NCBI GenBank assembly: GCA_028820945.1
Contig: JAPPHW010000212.1
Span: forward strand, 1-14,378
Origin: Defluviicoccus sp.
GTDB lineage: Bacteria; Pseudomonadota; Alphaproteobacteria; MPNO01
Length of the DNA: 14,378 bases
Direction: 5' to 3'
In this document: in pieces, positions 1-7,071 of the stretch
How the letters are laid out: each line of letters opens with the position of its first letter
How positions within the stretch are numbered: the first letter of the stretch is position 1
Position numbers and translations under genes: made by a program
The notes under the pieces: generated by a model
Told to the model about the DNA's origin: nothing
What the model saw: only the letters and a program-made list of their open reading frames with translations
Database searches by the model: none

Positions 1-959
1 TCGGCCGGACCGAGCTGTTGAGCCAGATCCACCGCGGCAGCGCCCATCTCGACGACCTCGACCTCAACCCGCTTCTCGTTCAGGCGGATCCGGGCGAGGA
101 CTCGCATTACTGCACCCTGGAGGGTCGCAACGAGGTCCCCGAGACGCTGGACGCTCAGATGATCAAGGACGCGGCGACCGCGCTCGAACGGGGCGAAAAG
201 CTCCAGCTCGCCTACAATATCCGCAACACCCACCGCGCCATCGGCACCAAGCTGAGCTCGATGATCGCCCGGCGCTACGGCATGGACGGCCTTCAGCCCG
301 GACACATCACCGTCCGGCTGCGCGGCTCCGCCGGCCAGTCCCTCGGCGCGTTCGCCGTGCAGGGGCTGAAGCTGGAGGTCTTCGGCGACGCCAACGACTA
401 TGTCGGCAAGGGGCTTTCCGGCGGCACCATCGCGGTCCGCCTGACGACCGCGAGCACGCTGGCCTCGAACGAGAACACGATCGTCGGCAACACGGTCCTC
501 TACGGCGCAACGGCGGGCAAGCTGTTCGCGGCCGGTCAGGCGGGCGAGCGCTTTGCGGTTCGCAACTCCGGCGCCACGGCGGTGGTCGAGGGGTGCGGCT
601 CCAACGGCTGCGAATACATGACCAACGGCACCGCGGTCGTGCTTGGGCCGACGGGGGACAATTTCGCGGCCGGCATGACCGGCGGCATGGCTTTCGTCTA
701 CGACCCGGACGACAGCTTCGCGACCCGGGTCAACGAGGACACGGTGTTCTACCAGCGCATCCAGGTGCCGCACTGGGCCGGGGTGCTCAAGGCACTGGTC
801 GAGGAGCATGCGCGGGAGACCCAGTCGCGCTTCGCCGAGCGCATGCTGATCCACTGGGAACGCGAGGTGGAGCGTTTCTGGCAGGTCGTGCCGCACGAGA
901 TGGTCCGTCGCTACGATCGACCGGTGCTTGCCGAGGAAGCGGCCGAAAAGACCGCCTGA
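1..959 (+). CDS. gltB: Glutamate synthase large subunit, C-terminal part (5' end outside window)
   Basis: This is the C-terminal end of the NADPH-dependent glutamate synthase alpha subunit, which makes glutamate from glutamine and 2-oxoglutarate in ammonia assimilation. The frame is open from base 3, and the residues before the first possible start (GRTELL, then SQIHRGS) already match the family, so the gene continues off the left edge. About 318 codons are visible. They cover the right-handed beta-helix GXGXG domain, with glycine-rich repeats such as GSAGQSLGAF, GKGLSGGTIAV, GATAGKLFAAGQAG and GPTGDNFAAGMTGG. The usual alpha-subunit tail follows (ALVEEHARETQS, HWEREVERFW). The glutaminase and FMN/Fe-S domains must lie outside the window. 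The stop is TGA 957-959. No gltD (small subunit) follows; an SDR gene does. Family identity is very secure. Confidence 0.95.
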   Translation, partial: GRTELLSQIHRGSAHLDDLDLNPLLVQADPGEDSHYCTLEGRNEVPETLDAQMIKDAATALERGEKLQLAYNIRNTHRAIGTKLSSMIARRYGMDGLQPGHITVRLRGSAGQSLGAFAVQGLKLEVFGDANDYVGKGLSGGTIAVRLTTASTLASNENTIVGNTVLYGATAGKLFAAGQAGERFAVRNSGATAVVEGCGSNGCEYMTNGTAVVLGPTGDNFAAGMTGGMAFVYDPDDSFATRVNEDTVFYQRIQVPHWAGVLKALVEEHARETQSRFAERMLIHWEREVERFWQVVPHEMVRRYDRPVLAEEAAEKTA

Positions 960-972
960 GGCCACGCATCCC

Positions 973-978
973 GGGAGG
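973..978 (+). promoter_or_regulatory. Ribosome binding site that decides the SDR start
   Basis: GGGAGG lies 6 bases before the GTG at 985. This favours GTG 985 over the in-frame ATG at 928. The ATG lies inside gltB and would add 19 residues of basic, proline-rich sequence ahead of the Rossmann fold. Confidence 0.6.
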
Positions 979-984
979 CACGGT

Positions 985-1839
985 GTGCCCTGTGCGGCGC
1001 GAAAGCTGGTCTGCCTCGGCTTCGGCTATTGCGCGCAGGCCCTCGGGCGGGCGGCCGGCGGCGAGTTCCGGGACATCGTCGGCACCGCGCGGCGGGCCGA
1101 GCGTGCGCGCACCCTTGTTTCGGATGGATTCTCCGTCTTGCCCATCGACGATCCGAGGCTTTTCGACGGCGCGACCCACATACTGATCTCGGCTCCCCCG
1201 GAGGCCAGCGGCGACCCGGTGCTGGCCGCCTGGGGAGATGCCATCGGCGGGCTCCCGGGCGTCGAGTGGATCGGCTACCTCTCCACAACGGGCGTCTACG
1301 GAGACCGGGGCGGCGGTTGGGTGAACGAAGACGACGCGCCCCGGCCCGGCGAAGAACGCTCCCAACAGCGTCTCGCCGCCGAGCGCGCCTGGCTCGCCTT
1401 CGGCGAAGCGTACGGGATGCCGGTTCACATCTTCCGCCTCGCCGGGATTTACGGCCCCGGCCGACACGTTCTCGACCGGCTCCGCGACGGTACCGCCCGG
1501 CGCATCGTCAAGCCCGGCCAGGTGTTCTCCCGGATTCACGTCGACGACGTGGCGGGCACGCTCAGGGGGTCGATCGCCCGACCGAAAGCCGGGCGGATCT
1601 ACAACGTCGCCGACGACGAACCCGCCGCCCAGGCCGACGTGGTCGCTTTCGCCGCCGAACTGCTCGGCATCGCGCCGCCTCCGGAGGAACCGTTCGAATC
1701 CGCGGAGCTCTCGCCGCTCGCGCGGAGCTTCTATTCCGGGTGCCGCCGGGTCCGCAACGACCGCATCAAGCGCGAGCTCGGCGTGGCGCTGCGCTATCCC
1801 ACGTTTCGCGAGGGGTTACGCAGCCTCGCCCTGCCGTGA
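985..1839 (+). CDS. SDR-family NAD(P)-binding protein, nucleoside-diphosphate-sugar epimerase-like (YeeZ-like)
   Basis: A 284-residue Rossmann-fold protein of the extended/atypical SDR group. With the GTG start, the nucleotide-binding glycine motif falls at the very N-terminus (LGFGYCAQAL, residues 11-20), as in YeeZ-type proteins. Later landmarks are the STTGVYGD segment (100-107), which places Tyr105 at the usual SDR tyrosine region, then RLAGIYGPGR (151-160), FSRIHVDDVA (181-190) and YNVADDEP (206-213). These are typical of NAD-dependent epimerases. I see no clear YxxxK pair, because the residues after Tyr105 are GDRGG, so the chemistry cannot be assigned; it could be an oxidoreductase or a non-catalytic NAD(P) binder. 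The gene begins 25 bases after gltB and is probably co-transcribed with it. Its last 24 bases overlap the convergent MFS gene. The substrate is unknown. Confidence 0.85.
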   Translation: MPCAARKLVCLGFGYCAQALGRAAGGEFRDIVGTARRAERARTLVSDGFSVLPIDDPRLFDGATHILISAPPEASGDPVLAAWGDAIGGLPGVEWIGYLSTTGVYGDRGGGWVNEDDAPRPGEERSQQRLAAERAWLAFGEAYGMPVHIFRLAGIYGPGRHVLDRLRDGTARRIVKPGQVFSRIHVDDVAGTLRGSIARPKAGRIYNVADDEPAAQADVVAFAAELLGIAPPPEEPFESAELSPLARSFYSGCRRVRNDRIKRELGVALRYPTFREGLRSLALP

Positions 1840-3252
1840 GCTGCCGGTATCCACCGCGAGCAGCCGGAACATCAGCAATACCATCAGCACCGCCGGCACG
1901 AGGTTGACGCCGAACACGAAAGTCACCGCATCGCCGACCGAGTCCCTGGTCATCGTGTCGTCGAAGCCCGCGATCGCCGTCAGCATCCCGGCGAGCGCCG
2001 CGCCGAAGGCGGTGCCGAGCGAGCGTACCGACGGGAGGGATGCGGCGGTCAGCCCCTCCTCCCCGGGGTCCGCCCGAGCGATGGTCCGGGTGATCAGGTG
2101 GACGTTGTGGATGCCGACGCCGAAGCCGACGAGGAAGGCCGCCACGGTCAACAGGACGAGCCCCGGCGCGGTGGTCGTCGCCGTCATCAGCGCGAGCCCG
2201 AGAACGACGATCACCGGCCCCCACCAGAGCGCGAGCCGTTCGCGCGAGCCGGTCCACCCGTTGACCATGAAGGTCCCCACCGTCCAGCCCAGCGAAAGCA
2301 CGATGCTGACGAAGCTGACATAGATCGGCGGGACGCCGTGGAAGACCTGGAGCAGCAGGGGCACGAAGAGCGTGATCGAGGTCTGGACGCTGCCGACCAG
2401 GAAATGGATCAGGAGGCCGAGCCCGACCACGGCGGACAGCGAAAGCGTGCGGGTCGGGAACAGGGGTGTCCGCGCGGTCCGGTCCAGCCGGAAGGTCGTC
2501 CAGACGAGCGCTATCGCGGCGACGATCAGGATTGCCCGCAACGCGGTGTCGTCTATCGGCCCGGCCGCAGCGACCGCGATAACGCCTGCCGTCAGCACCG
2601 TCAGCCGGAAGAAGGGAAAGCCGCCGCCATGCTCGCCCTGCCGCGGCTGGGTGTCCGGCACCTTCCACCAGATCAGCGCGGCGTAGCAGGCGATGAAAGG
2701 AATCAGCGACCAGAACGAGCCGCGCCACCAGCCGAACTCGGCGAAGGCGCCGCCGAAAACCGGGCCAAGCAGCTGCGCGAACATCCAGACGCCCTGATAG
2801 GCGGCGAGTATGCGGGCGCGCAGATGGGGCGGAAACAAAACCCCGATCAGCGCCATCGAGGCGCCGATGATCAGCCCGCCGGCGAAGCCCTGGATGCCGC
2901 GCGCCGCGATCAGGGTGAAGATATCGGGCGCGAGCGCGCATCCCGCGGTCGACAGCATGAACACGACGGCGACGGCGACGTAGCCTACCCGGCGCCCCAC
3001 CGCGCGGGTGATCGGCTCCACCGTGGCGGCGCCGACGATGGAGCCCACGGTGTAGACGATCGCCGTCCAGGCGTAATAGACCGCGCCGCCCAGGTCGGCG
3101 ACGATGGTCGGCATCACTATCGAGATCACCAGTATCTGGAGCGCGTGCAGCAGCGTTCCGAGCAGAACGATGGCGGAATAGGTCGCGTAGTCCTTGCGGA
3201 TCAGGTCGCGCCAGGGTCCGGCCGCGGGCGCCGCCCTGTCCGTTGCCGCCAT
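1816..3252 (-). CDS. MFS transporter, DHA2 (EmrB/QacA-like) drug exporter family
   Basis: A 478-residue hydrophobic membrane protein, probably a proton-driven exporter in the inner membrane. Family landmarks in the N-terminal half are a motif-A-like loop (EPITRAVGRRVGY, about 79-91), a motif B (RGIQGFAGG, 118-126) and the antiporter motif C (GPVFGG, 163-168) followed by WWRGSFW. Motif C and the WRxxF segment are characteristic of DHA2 exporters. Many long hydrophobic segments run to the C-terminus, consistent with 12-14 helices. ATG 3252 is chosen because it follows the hydrolase stop by 7 bases and has GGAGGG at 3265-3270. A TTG at 3291 would add 13 residues and overlap the hydrolase. The gene sits downstream of the hydrolase in one minus-strand unit. 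Its TAA (1816-1818) lies inside the SDR gene. The substrate is unknown. Confidence 0.9.
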   Translation of the reverse strand: MAATDRAAPAAGPWRDLIRKDYATYSAIVLLGTLLHALQILVISIVMPTIVADLGGAVYYAWTAIVYTVGSIVGAATVEPITRAVGRRVGYVAVAVVFMLSTAGCALAPDIFTLIAARGIQGFAGGLIIGASMALIGVLFPPHLRARILAAYQGVWMFAQLLGPVFGGAFAEFGWWRGSFWSLIPFIACYAALIWWKVPDTQPRQGEHGGGFPFFRLTVLTAGVIAVAAAGPIDDTALRAILIVAAIALVWTTFRLDRTARTPLFPTRTLSLSAVVGLGLLIHFLVGSVQTSITLFVPLLLQVFHGVPPIYVSFVSIVLSLGWTVGTFMVNGWTGSRERLALWWGPVIVVLGLALMTATTTAPGLVLLTVAAFLVGFGVGIHNVHLITRTIARADPGEEGLTAASLPSVRSLGTAFGAALAGMLTAIAGFDDTMTRDSVGDAVTFVFGVNLVPAVLMVLLMFRLLAVDTGSSRQGEAA

Positions 3253-3259
3253 ACCGGGG

Positions 3260-4033
3260 TCAGCCCTCCGCCGCGGCGCAGAGCCCGTCAACCGAGGCCC
3301 ATATCCGCGCGAGGTCCTCTTCGCGCGCCAGCCGGTGGTCCCCGTCCGCCACGAGGTACACGCGAACGTCGTCGCTCAGCACCTGTCCCGCGATGCGCGA
3401 TGCCGTCATCCAGGGCACATCCGCGTCCCGCTTGCCGTGCAGCAGCCGGATTGGGCAGTGGACCGGAATCGGGCGGCGCAACAGGAGATGCTTGCGGCCC
3501 TCCTCGATCAGCCTGTAGGCGATCGGATAGTCCTCGTCGTCGTAATCCGAGGGTACGTAAAGGACGCCCTTTACCTTGAGCTCCGCGCGGACGTCCTCGC
3601 CGTAGCGGTTCCACATCAGGTCCTCGGTGAAATCCGGGGCCGCGGCGATCCCGACCAGACCGGCGATGCGGGCGGGCCGGGCGAGTGCCGTCAGCAGCAT
3701 GATCCACCCGCCCATCGAAGAACCGACGAGGATCTGCCGCCCGCGGGCCACCTCGTCGAGCACCGCGACCGCGTCGTCCCGCCAGCTGCCGATGGTGCCG
3801 TCGAGAAAGTCGCCCGAAGATTGTCCGTGGCCGGAATAATCGAAGCGCACGAATGCGCGCCCGGCCTCCCGGCAGGCGGCTTCCAGCGCACTTGCCTTGG
3901 TCCCGGTCATGTCCGACCGGAAACCGCCCAGGAACATTACGCCCGGCTCGCGGCCTTCGACACGCCGGTAGGCAATTGCCGCGCCGCCGGGGCGTGATAA
4001 GATCGCGGCCGCTTCTGATCCGTCCCCGTTCAC
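3260..4033 (-). CDS. Alpha/beta hydrolase, ABHD10-like serine esterase/thioesterase
   Basis: A 257-residue single-domain alpha/beta hydrolase. The nucleophile elbow is GSSMGG (104-109) with Ser106. The acid is most likely Asp203 in HGKRDADVPW, and the histidine is His233 in DGDHRL. The segment FLGGFRSDMTGTKASAL (34-50) followed by VRFDYSGHGQSSG (62-74) resembles mammalian ABHD10 and its bacterial relatives. ABHD10 enzymes act on acyl-thioesters and acyl-glucuronides, but the natural substrate here cannot be read from sequence. No signal peptide is visible, so it is probably cytoplasmic. The start is a GTG (4031-4033) with only a weak upstream GGGAAA; the first internal ATG (residue 33) would remove the first beta strands. 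It is first in a minus-strand pair with the MFS exporter, which may export the hydrolysis product (inference). Confidence 0.87.
   Translation of the reverse strand: MNGDGSEAAAILSRPGGAAIAYRRVEGREPGVMFLGGFRSDMTGTKASALEAACREAGRAFVRFDYSGHGQSSGDFLDGTIGSWRDDAVAVLDEVARGRQILVGSSMGGWIMLLTALARPARIAGLVGIAAAPDFTEDLMWNRYGEDVRAELKVKGVLYVPSDYDDEDYPIAYRLIEEGRKHLLLRRPIPVHCPIRLLHGKRDADVPWMTASRIAGQVLSDDVRVYLVADGDHRLAREEDLARIWASVDGLCAAAEG
3265..3270 (-). promoter_or_regulatory. Ribosome binding site of the MFS gene, inside the end of the hydrolase gene
   Basis: On the minus strand GGAGGG overlaps the last codons of the hydrolase and lies 11 bases before ATG 3252. It supports that start and suggests translational coupling of the two genes. 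The spacing is somewhat long. Confidence 0.5.
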
Positions 4034-4182
4034 AGGCGGATTTCCCGGTTTCGTTGGCCCCTGGGGATCGTCGGCGTCGTCGTTTTCCGACCTCCGGACC
4101 CTATCACCGAAGCCGAAGTCACGAAAGCTGGCCGCTCTGGACGCGACGGCGCGCGCGGGCGGGTGCGTTGCGGAGTGCGGCC
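4034..4182. other. Divergent intergenic region between hydrolase and TauE/SafE genes
   Basis: These 149 bases must hold the promoters for the leftward hydrolase-MFS pair and the rightward permease gene. No convincing pair of promoter boxes is visible on either strand. The best plus-strand candidate is TTTTCCG (4083-4089), 10 bases, CCTATCAC (4100-4107), which is a weak match to the alphaproteobacterial consensus. The tandem CGAAG units around 4108-4117 form no useful palindrome. No small coding frame is supported. Confidence 0.4.
4171..4175 (+). promoter_or_regulatory. Ribosome binding site that decides the TauE/SafE start
   Basis: CGGAG lies 7 bases before TTG 4183. No in-frame ATG or GTG near the first membrane helix competes with it. 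Confidence 0.45.
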
Positions 4183-4935
4183 TTGACGGATCCGTTCATC
4201 ATCGCGGCCATCGCGCTCGTTTTCCTCCTTGCCGGGGGCGTCAAGGGGCTGATCGGGCTCGGCCTGCCGACGGTGAGCCTCGGGCTTCTGACGGTCCTGC
4301 TCGATCTCACGACGGCGATGGCGCTCCTGACCGTCCCCGCCGCGGCGACCAACGTGTGGCAGGCGTCGGTCGGCGGGCACGCGCGGACGATCGTTCGCCG
4401 GCTGTGGCCGTTCATGCTGGCGGCGACGATCACGGTCTGGCTCGGCGCCTTGGCCCTGACCCGGGTCGATCTCGTGCTGCTCTCGGGGCTTCTCGGTCTG
4501 ATCGTCCTCGTCTATGCCGGCCTCGGCCTCTGCGGCTGGCGATTCGCAATACCGGCGCGCGGCGAAGGCTGGACGGGGCCCCTGTTCGGTTCGGTGAACG
4601 GCATCCTTACCGGGATGACCGGTTCCTTCGTCGTTCCCGGGATCATGTATTTGCAGGCGATCGGGCTCGGCCGCGACGCGCTGGTCCAGGCGATGGGGTT
4701 CCTGTTCGGCGCCTCGGCGCTCGCGCTGGCCGTGGCGCTGGGCGGCTCGGGACTTTTCCCCAGGGATACCGGGATCGTATCGGCCGCCGCTCTGGTTCCC
4801 GCCCTGATCGGCATGGCGATCGGTCAGCGGATCCGCCGGCGCCTGTCCGAAGAACGGTTCAGGCGTGTCTTTTTCGTGGGCATTCTCGCGCTCGGGGCCT
4901 ATATCTTTGCCGCCGCCGTGCTGGAGCGCCTGTAG
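4183..4935 (+). CDS. Sulfite exporter TauE/SafE family membrane permease
   Basis: A 250-residue integral membrane protein of the TauE/SafE (DUF81) family, whose members move sulfite, sulfoacetate or other small organic anions across the inner membrane. Length and composition fit about eight helices. The duplicated family motif appears twice: GGVKGLIGLGLPT near residues 18-30, and GSVNGILTGMTGSFVVPG near 136-153. A short cytoplasmic basic stretch (RIRRRLSEERFRR) precedes the last helix. The open frame extends far upstream (to 3853), but that part is antisense to the hydrolase and not family-like. The chosen start is TTG 4183, with CGGAG (4171-4175) 7 bases upstream; TTG 4168 is an alternative. 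It may be monocistronic, since a separate promoter is visible before thrS. The substrate is unknown. Confidence 0.85.
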   Translation: MTDPFIIAAIALVFLLAGGVKGLIGLGLPTVSLGLLTVLLDLTTAMALLTVPAAATNVWQASVGGHARTIVRRLWPFMLAATITVWLGALALTRVDLVLLSGLLGLIVLVYAGLGLCGWRFAIPARGEGWTGPLFGSVNGILTGMTGSFVVPGIMYLQAIGLGRDALVQAMGFLFGASALALAVALGGSGLFPRDTGIVSAAALVPALIGMAIGQRIRRRLSEERFRRVFFVGILALGAYIFAAAVLERL

Positions 4936-4943
4936 CCCGCCGC

Positions 4944-4972
4944 TTGTGACCGGGCCGCGATTGCGCTAAATG
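4944..4972 (+). promoter_or_regulatory. Probable thrS promoter (alphaproteobacterial housekeeping sigma type)
   Basis: TTGTGAC (4944-4950), 14 bases, then GCTAAATG (4965-4972). The published Caulobacter housekeeping consensus is TTGaCgS, N10-14, GCTANAWC. The -10 element matches 7 of 8 positions and the spacing lies at the upper end of that range, equivalent to 17 bases between classical hexamers. The -35 is partial. Transcription would start near 4979, leaving a short leader before the ATG at 5011 with no obvious leader peptide or T-box. Confidence 0.55.
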
Positions 4973-5010
4973 CGCGCGGTCCGTCCGGCGGCGCAGTCGC
5001 GAAAGGAACC

Positions 5011-6969
5011 ATGGCAACCGTAACCCGACAGCAGACGGCGCGTGTGATCGTCACCCTCCCCGACGGCAGCCGGCGGCCGTTCGATGTCCCGCCGACCGGC
5101 GCGGACGTCGCCGCGTCGATCGGCCCCGGCCTCGCCAAGGCGGCGATCGCCGTCAAGGTCGACGGCGAGGTGCGCGACCTCGCGCGGCCGATCGAAAGCG
5201 ATGCCGCGGTCGAGATCGTCACGCGCCGGTCGGACGAGGCGCTGGAGCTGATCCGCCACGACGCCGCTCATGTGATGGCCGAGGCGGTGCAGGAACTGTT
5301 CCCCGGCACCCAGGTCACCATCGGCCCGGCGATCGAGAACGGCTTCTACTACGATTTTGCGCGCGAGACCCCGTTCTCGACCGAGGATCTCGATGTCATC
5401 GAGCGCAAGATGCACGAGATCGTCACCCGCGACGAGCCCATCGTCCGCGAGGTGTGGGACCGGGGAGACGCGGTCCATCGCTTCAGAGACCAAGGCGAGG
5501 CCTACAAGGCCGAGATCATCGAGGGCTTGCCCGACGGCGAGCCGGTTACGGTTTACCGGCAGGGAGAATGGCACGATCTGTGCCGCGGCCCTCATTTGCC
5601 GTCGACCGGCCATGTCGGCAAGGGCTTCAAGCTGCTCAAGGTCGCGGGCGCCTACTGGCGCGGCGATTCCGACAACGAGATGCTGCAGCGTATCTACGGC
5701 ACCGCCTGGCGCGACGAGAAGGAACTGAAGGCCCATCTCCACCAGCTGGAGGAAGCCGAGCGGCGCGACCACCGCCGACTCGGGCGCGAGATGAACCTGT
5801 TCCACTTCCAGGAGGAGGCCCCAGGATCCGCCTTCTGGCATCCGAGAGGATGGAGCCTCTATCTCCGGCTGATCGACTACATGCGCCGGCGCCAGGACGC
5901 GGCCGGCTATGTCGAGATCTCGACGCCGGAGCTGATGGACCGCTCGCTGTGGGAGCTCTCCGGCCACTGGGAGACCTTCCGCGAGCACATGTTCACCTCC
6001 GAGACGGAGGACGGGCGGGTATTCGCGGTCAAGCCGATGAACTGCCCGGGCGGCGTCCAGGTGTTCCGCCAGGGCATGAAGAGCTATCGCGATCTGCCGC
6101 TTCGGGTCGCCGAGTTCGGCCGGGTCCACCGCTACGAGCCTTCCGGCGCGCTGCACGGGCTGATGCGGGTGCGCGCGTTCACCCAGGACGACGCGCACAT
6201 CTTCTGCACGCCGGAGCAGATGGAGGCCGAGTGCCGCACGGTGATCGCCCTGATCGTCGATATCTACCGCGATTTCGGATTCGAGGACGTGCGCATCAAA
6301 TTCTCCGACCGGCCGGAGAAACGGATCGGTTCGGACGAGGTCTGGGATCGGCTCGAAGGCGCGCTCAGGGGCGCGCTCGACGGCATGGGCCTCGATTACG
6401 GCGTCAACCCGGGCGAGGGGGCGTTCTACGGGCCCAAGATCGAATTCGTCCTGCGCGACGCGATCGGCCGCGACTGGCAATGCGGCACGCTCCAGGTCGA
6501 CCTCAACCTGCCCGAGCGGCTGGACGCCGCCTATATCGGCGAGGACGGCGAACGCCATCGTCCGGTCATGCTGCACCGGGCGCTGTTCGGATCTCTCGAA
6601 CGCTTTCTTGGCATCCTGCTCGAACATTATGCGGGCCATCTGCCGTTCTGGCTCGCGCCGCTGCAGGCGGTGGTCGCGACGATCACCGGCGATGCCGACG
6701 ACTACGCGGACGAGGTCGCGGCCGCCGCGAGGAAGGCGGGGTTGCAGGTCGAGCTCGACCGCAGGAACGAGAAGATCGGCTACAAGGTAAGAGAGCACAG
6801 CGTCCGCAAGGTGCCGGTCATGCTCGTCGTCGGGCGCAACGAGGTCGCGGCCCGCACGGTCGCCGTTCGGCGGCTCGGCGGCAGGGACCAAGAAGTCCTT
6901 GCGCTCGATACCGCGATCGATAGACTTAAGGCAGAAGCCGCCGGTCCGGACCAAGACGCCGACGCGTGA
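5011..6969 (+). CDS. thrS: Threonine--tRNA ligase
   Basis: A class II aminoacyl-tRNA synthetase that charges tRNA-Thr, in the cytoplasm. The 652 residues are full length for the family. Domains in order: a TGS domain (about 12-72); the editing domain with HDAAH (His83, His87) and the CRGPH segment, which clear mischarged Ser; the catalytic core; and the anticodon-binding domain (about from 545). The zinc ligands that select threonine are present: Cys345 in MNCPGG, His396 in DDAHIF and His522 in MLHRA, aligning with E. coli Cys334, His385 and His511. Motif 2 ([20 protein letters not shown]) and motif 3 ([19 protein letters not shown]) are intact. ATG 5011 has AAAGGA just upstream at short spacing. 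No tRNA-like operator of the E. coli thrS kind is apparent in the short leader. It heads the translation block. Confidence 0.98.
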   Translation: MATVTRQQTARVIVTLPDGSRRPFDVPPTGADVAASIGPGLAKAAIAVKVDGEVRDLARPIESDAAVEIVTRRSDEALELIRHDAAHVMAEAVQELFPGTQVTIGPAIENGFYYDFARETPFSTEDLDVIERKMHEIVTRDEPIVREVWDRGDAVHRFRDQGEAYKAEIIEGLPDGEPVTVYRQGEWHDLCRGPHLPSTGHVGKGFKLLKVAGAYWRGDSDNEMLQRIYGTAWRDEKELKAHLHQLEEAERRDHRRLGREMNLFHFQEEAPGSAFWHPRGWSLYLRLIDYMRRRQDAAGYVEISTPELMDRSLWELSGHWETFREHMFTSETEDGRVFAVKPMNCPGGVQVFRQGMKSYRDLPLRVAEFGRVHRYEPSGALHGLMRVRAFTQDDAHIFCTPEQMEAECRTVIALIVDIYRDFGFEDVRIKFSDRPEKRIGSDEVWDRLEGALRGALDGMGLDYGVNPGEGAFYGPKIEFVLRDAIGRDWQCGTLQVDLNLPERLDAAYIGEDGERHRPVMLHRALFGSLERFLGILLEHYAGHLPFWLAPLQAVVATITGDADDYADEVAAAARKAGLQVELDRRNEKIGYKVREHSVRKVPVMLVVGRNEVAARTVAVRRLGGRDQEVLALDTAIDRLKAEAAGPDQDADA

Positions 6970-7001
6970 CTGCAACGAAAGCCCTAAATTGTTGCTTTAT
7001 C
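6966..7001 (+). promoter_or_regulatory. Possible infC promoter in an AT-rich patch after thrS
   Basis: An A/T-rich patch stands out in otherwise GC-rich sequence. Two -10-like elements fit GCTANAWC: CCTAAATT (6983-6990, 6 of 8) and GCTTTATC (6994-7001, 7 of 8). For the first, GTGACTG (6966-6972) lies 10 bases upstream as a partial -35. The second lacks a convincing -35. If either is used, the transcript would begin close to the strong hairpin at 7001-7042. Read-through from thrS is also possible because no terminator with a U-tract is seen. Confidence 0.35.
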
Positions 7002-7042
7002 GGCACGGCCCGCGCCGGGCGGCGCGGGCCGCATCCGTGCCG
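7001..7042 (+). other. Strong GC hairpin in the thrS-infC gap / infC leader
   Basis: GGCCCGCGCC (7007-7016) and GGCGCGGGCC (7021-7030) form a perfect 10-bp stem with loop GGGC. CGGCAC (7001-7006) can extend it by pairing with GTGCCG (7037-7042), leaving GCATCC bulged. No run of T follows, so it is not a standard intrinsic terminator. It may be a leader structure, an mRNA-processing or stability element, or a weak terminator. The pairing is seen directly; the role is inferred. Confidence 0.55.
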
Positions 7043-7057
7043 GACGTGCCGTTAACC

Positions 7058-7063
7058 AGGGAG
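7058..7063 (+). promoter_or_regulatory. Ribosome binding site that points to an AUA start for infC
   Basis: AGGGAG ends 8 bases before ATA 7072. It is 23 bases before ATT 7087 and 26 bases before ATG 7090, too far to serve those codons directly. No comparable purine-rich site lies closer to the ATG. Confidence 0.6.
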
Positions 7064-7071
7064 ACCGGTCC

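Noticed and set aside
928..984. ATG 928 as start of the SDR gene
   Set aside because: It lies within gltB, adds 19 basic and proline-rich residues before the Rossmann glycine motif, and lacks the good ribosome binding site that precedes GTG 985.
2098..3579. A 493-codon plus-strand frame opposite the MFS and hydrolase genes
   Set aside because: Rich in R, D, G, P, Q and E, with no domain. The minus strand carries clear transporter and hydrolase motifs instead.
3853..4182. Upstream extension of the TauE/SafE frame
   Set aside because: It is antisense to the hydrolase 5' end, is arginine/proline-rich and not membrane-like. The family's first helix begins just after TTG 4183.
4966..6975. A 669-codon open frame antisense to thrS, nearly the whole gene length
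   Set aside because: The thrS protein is unmistakable. The antisense frame is low-complexity (rich in L, A, R, D, E, V), has no family features, and is the expected result of strong GC codon bias leaving few stops opposite codon positions.
7001..7042. Intrinsic terminator after thrS
   Set aside because: The stem is strong, but there is no T-run after it (the following bases are GACGTGCCG), so it is reported only as a hairpin.
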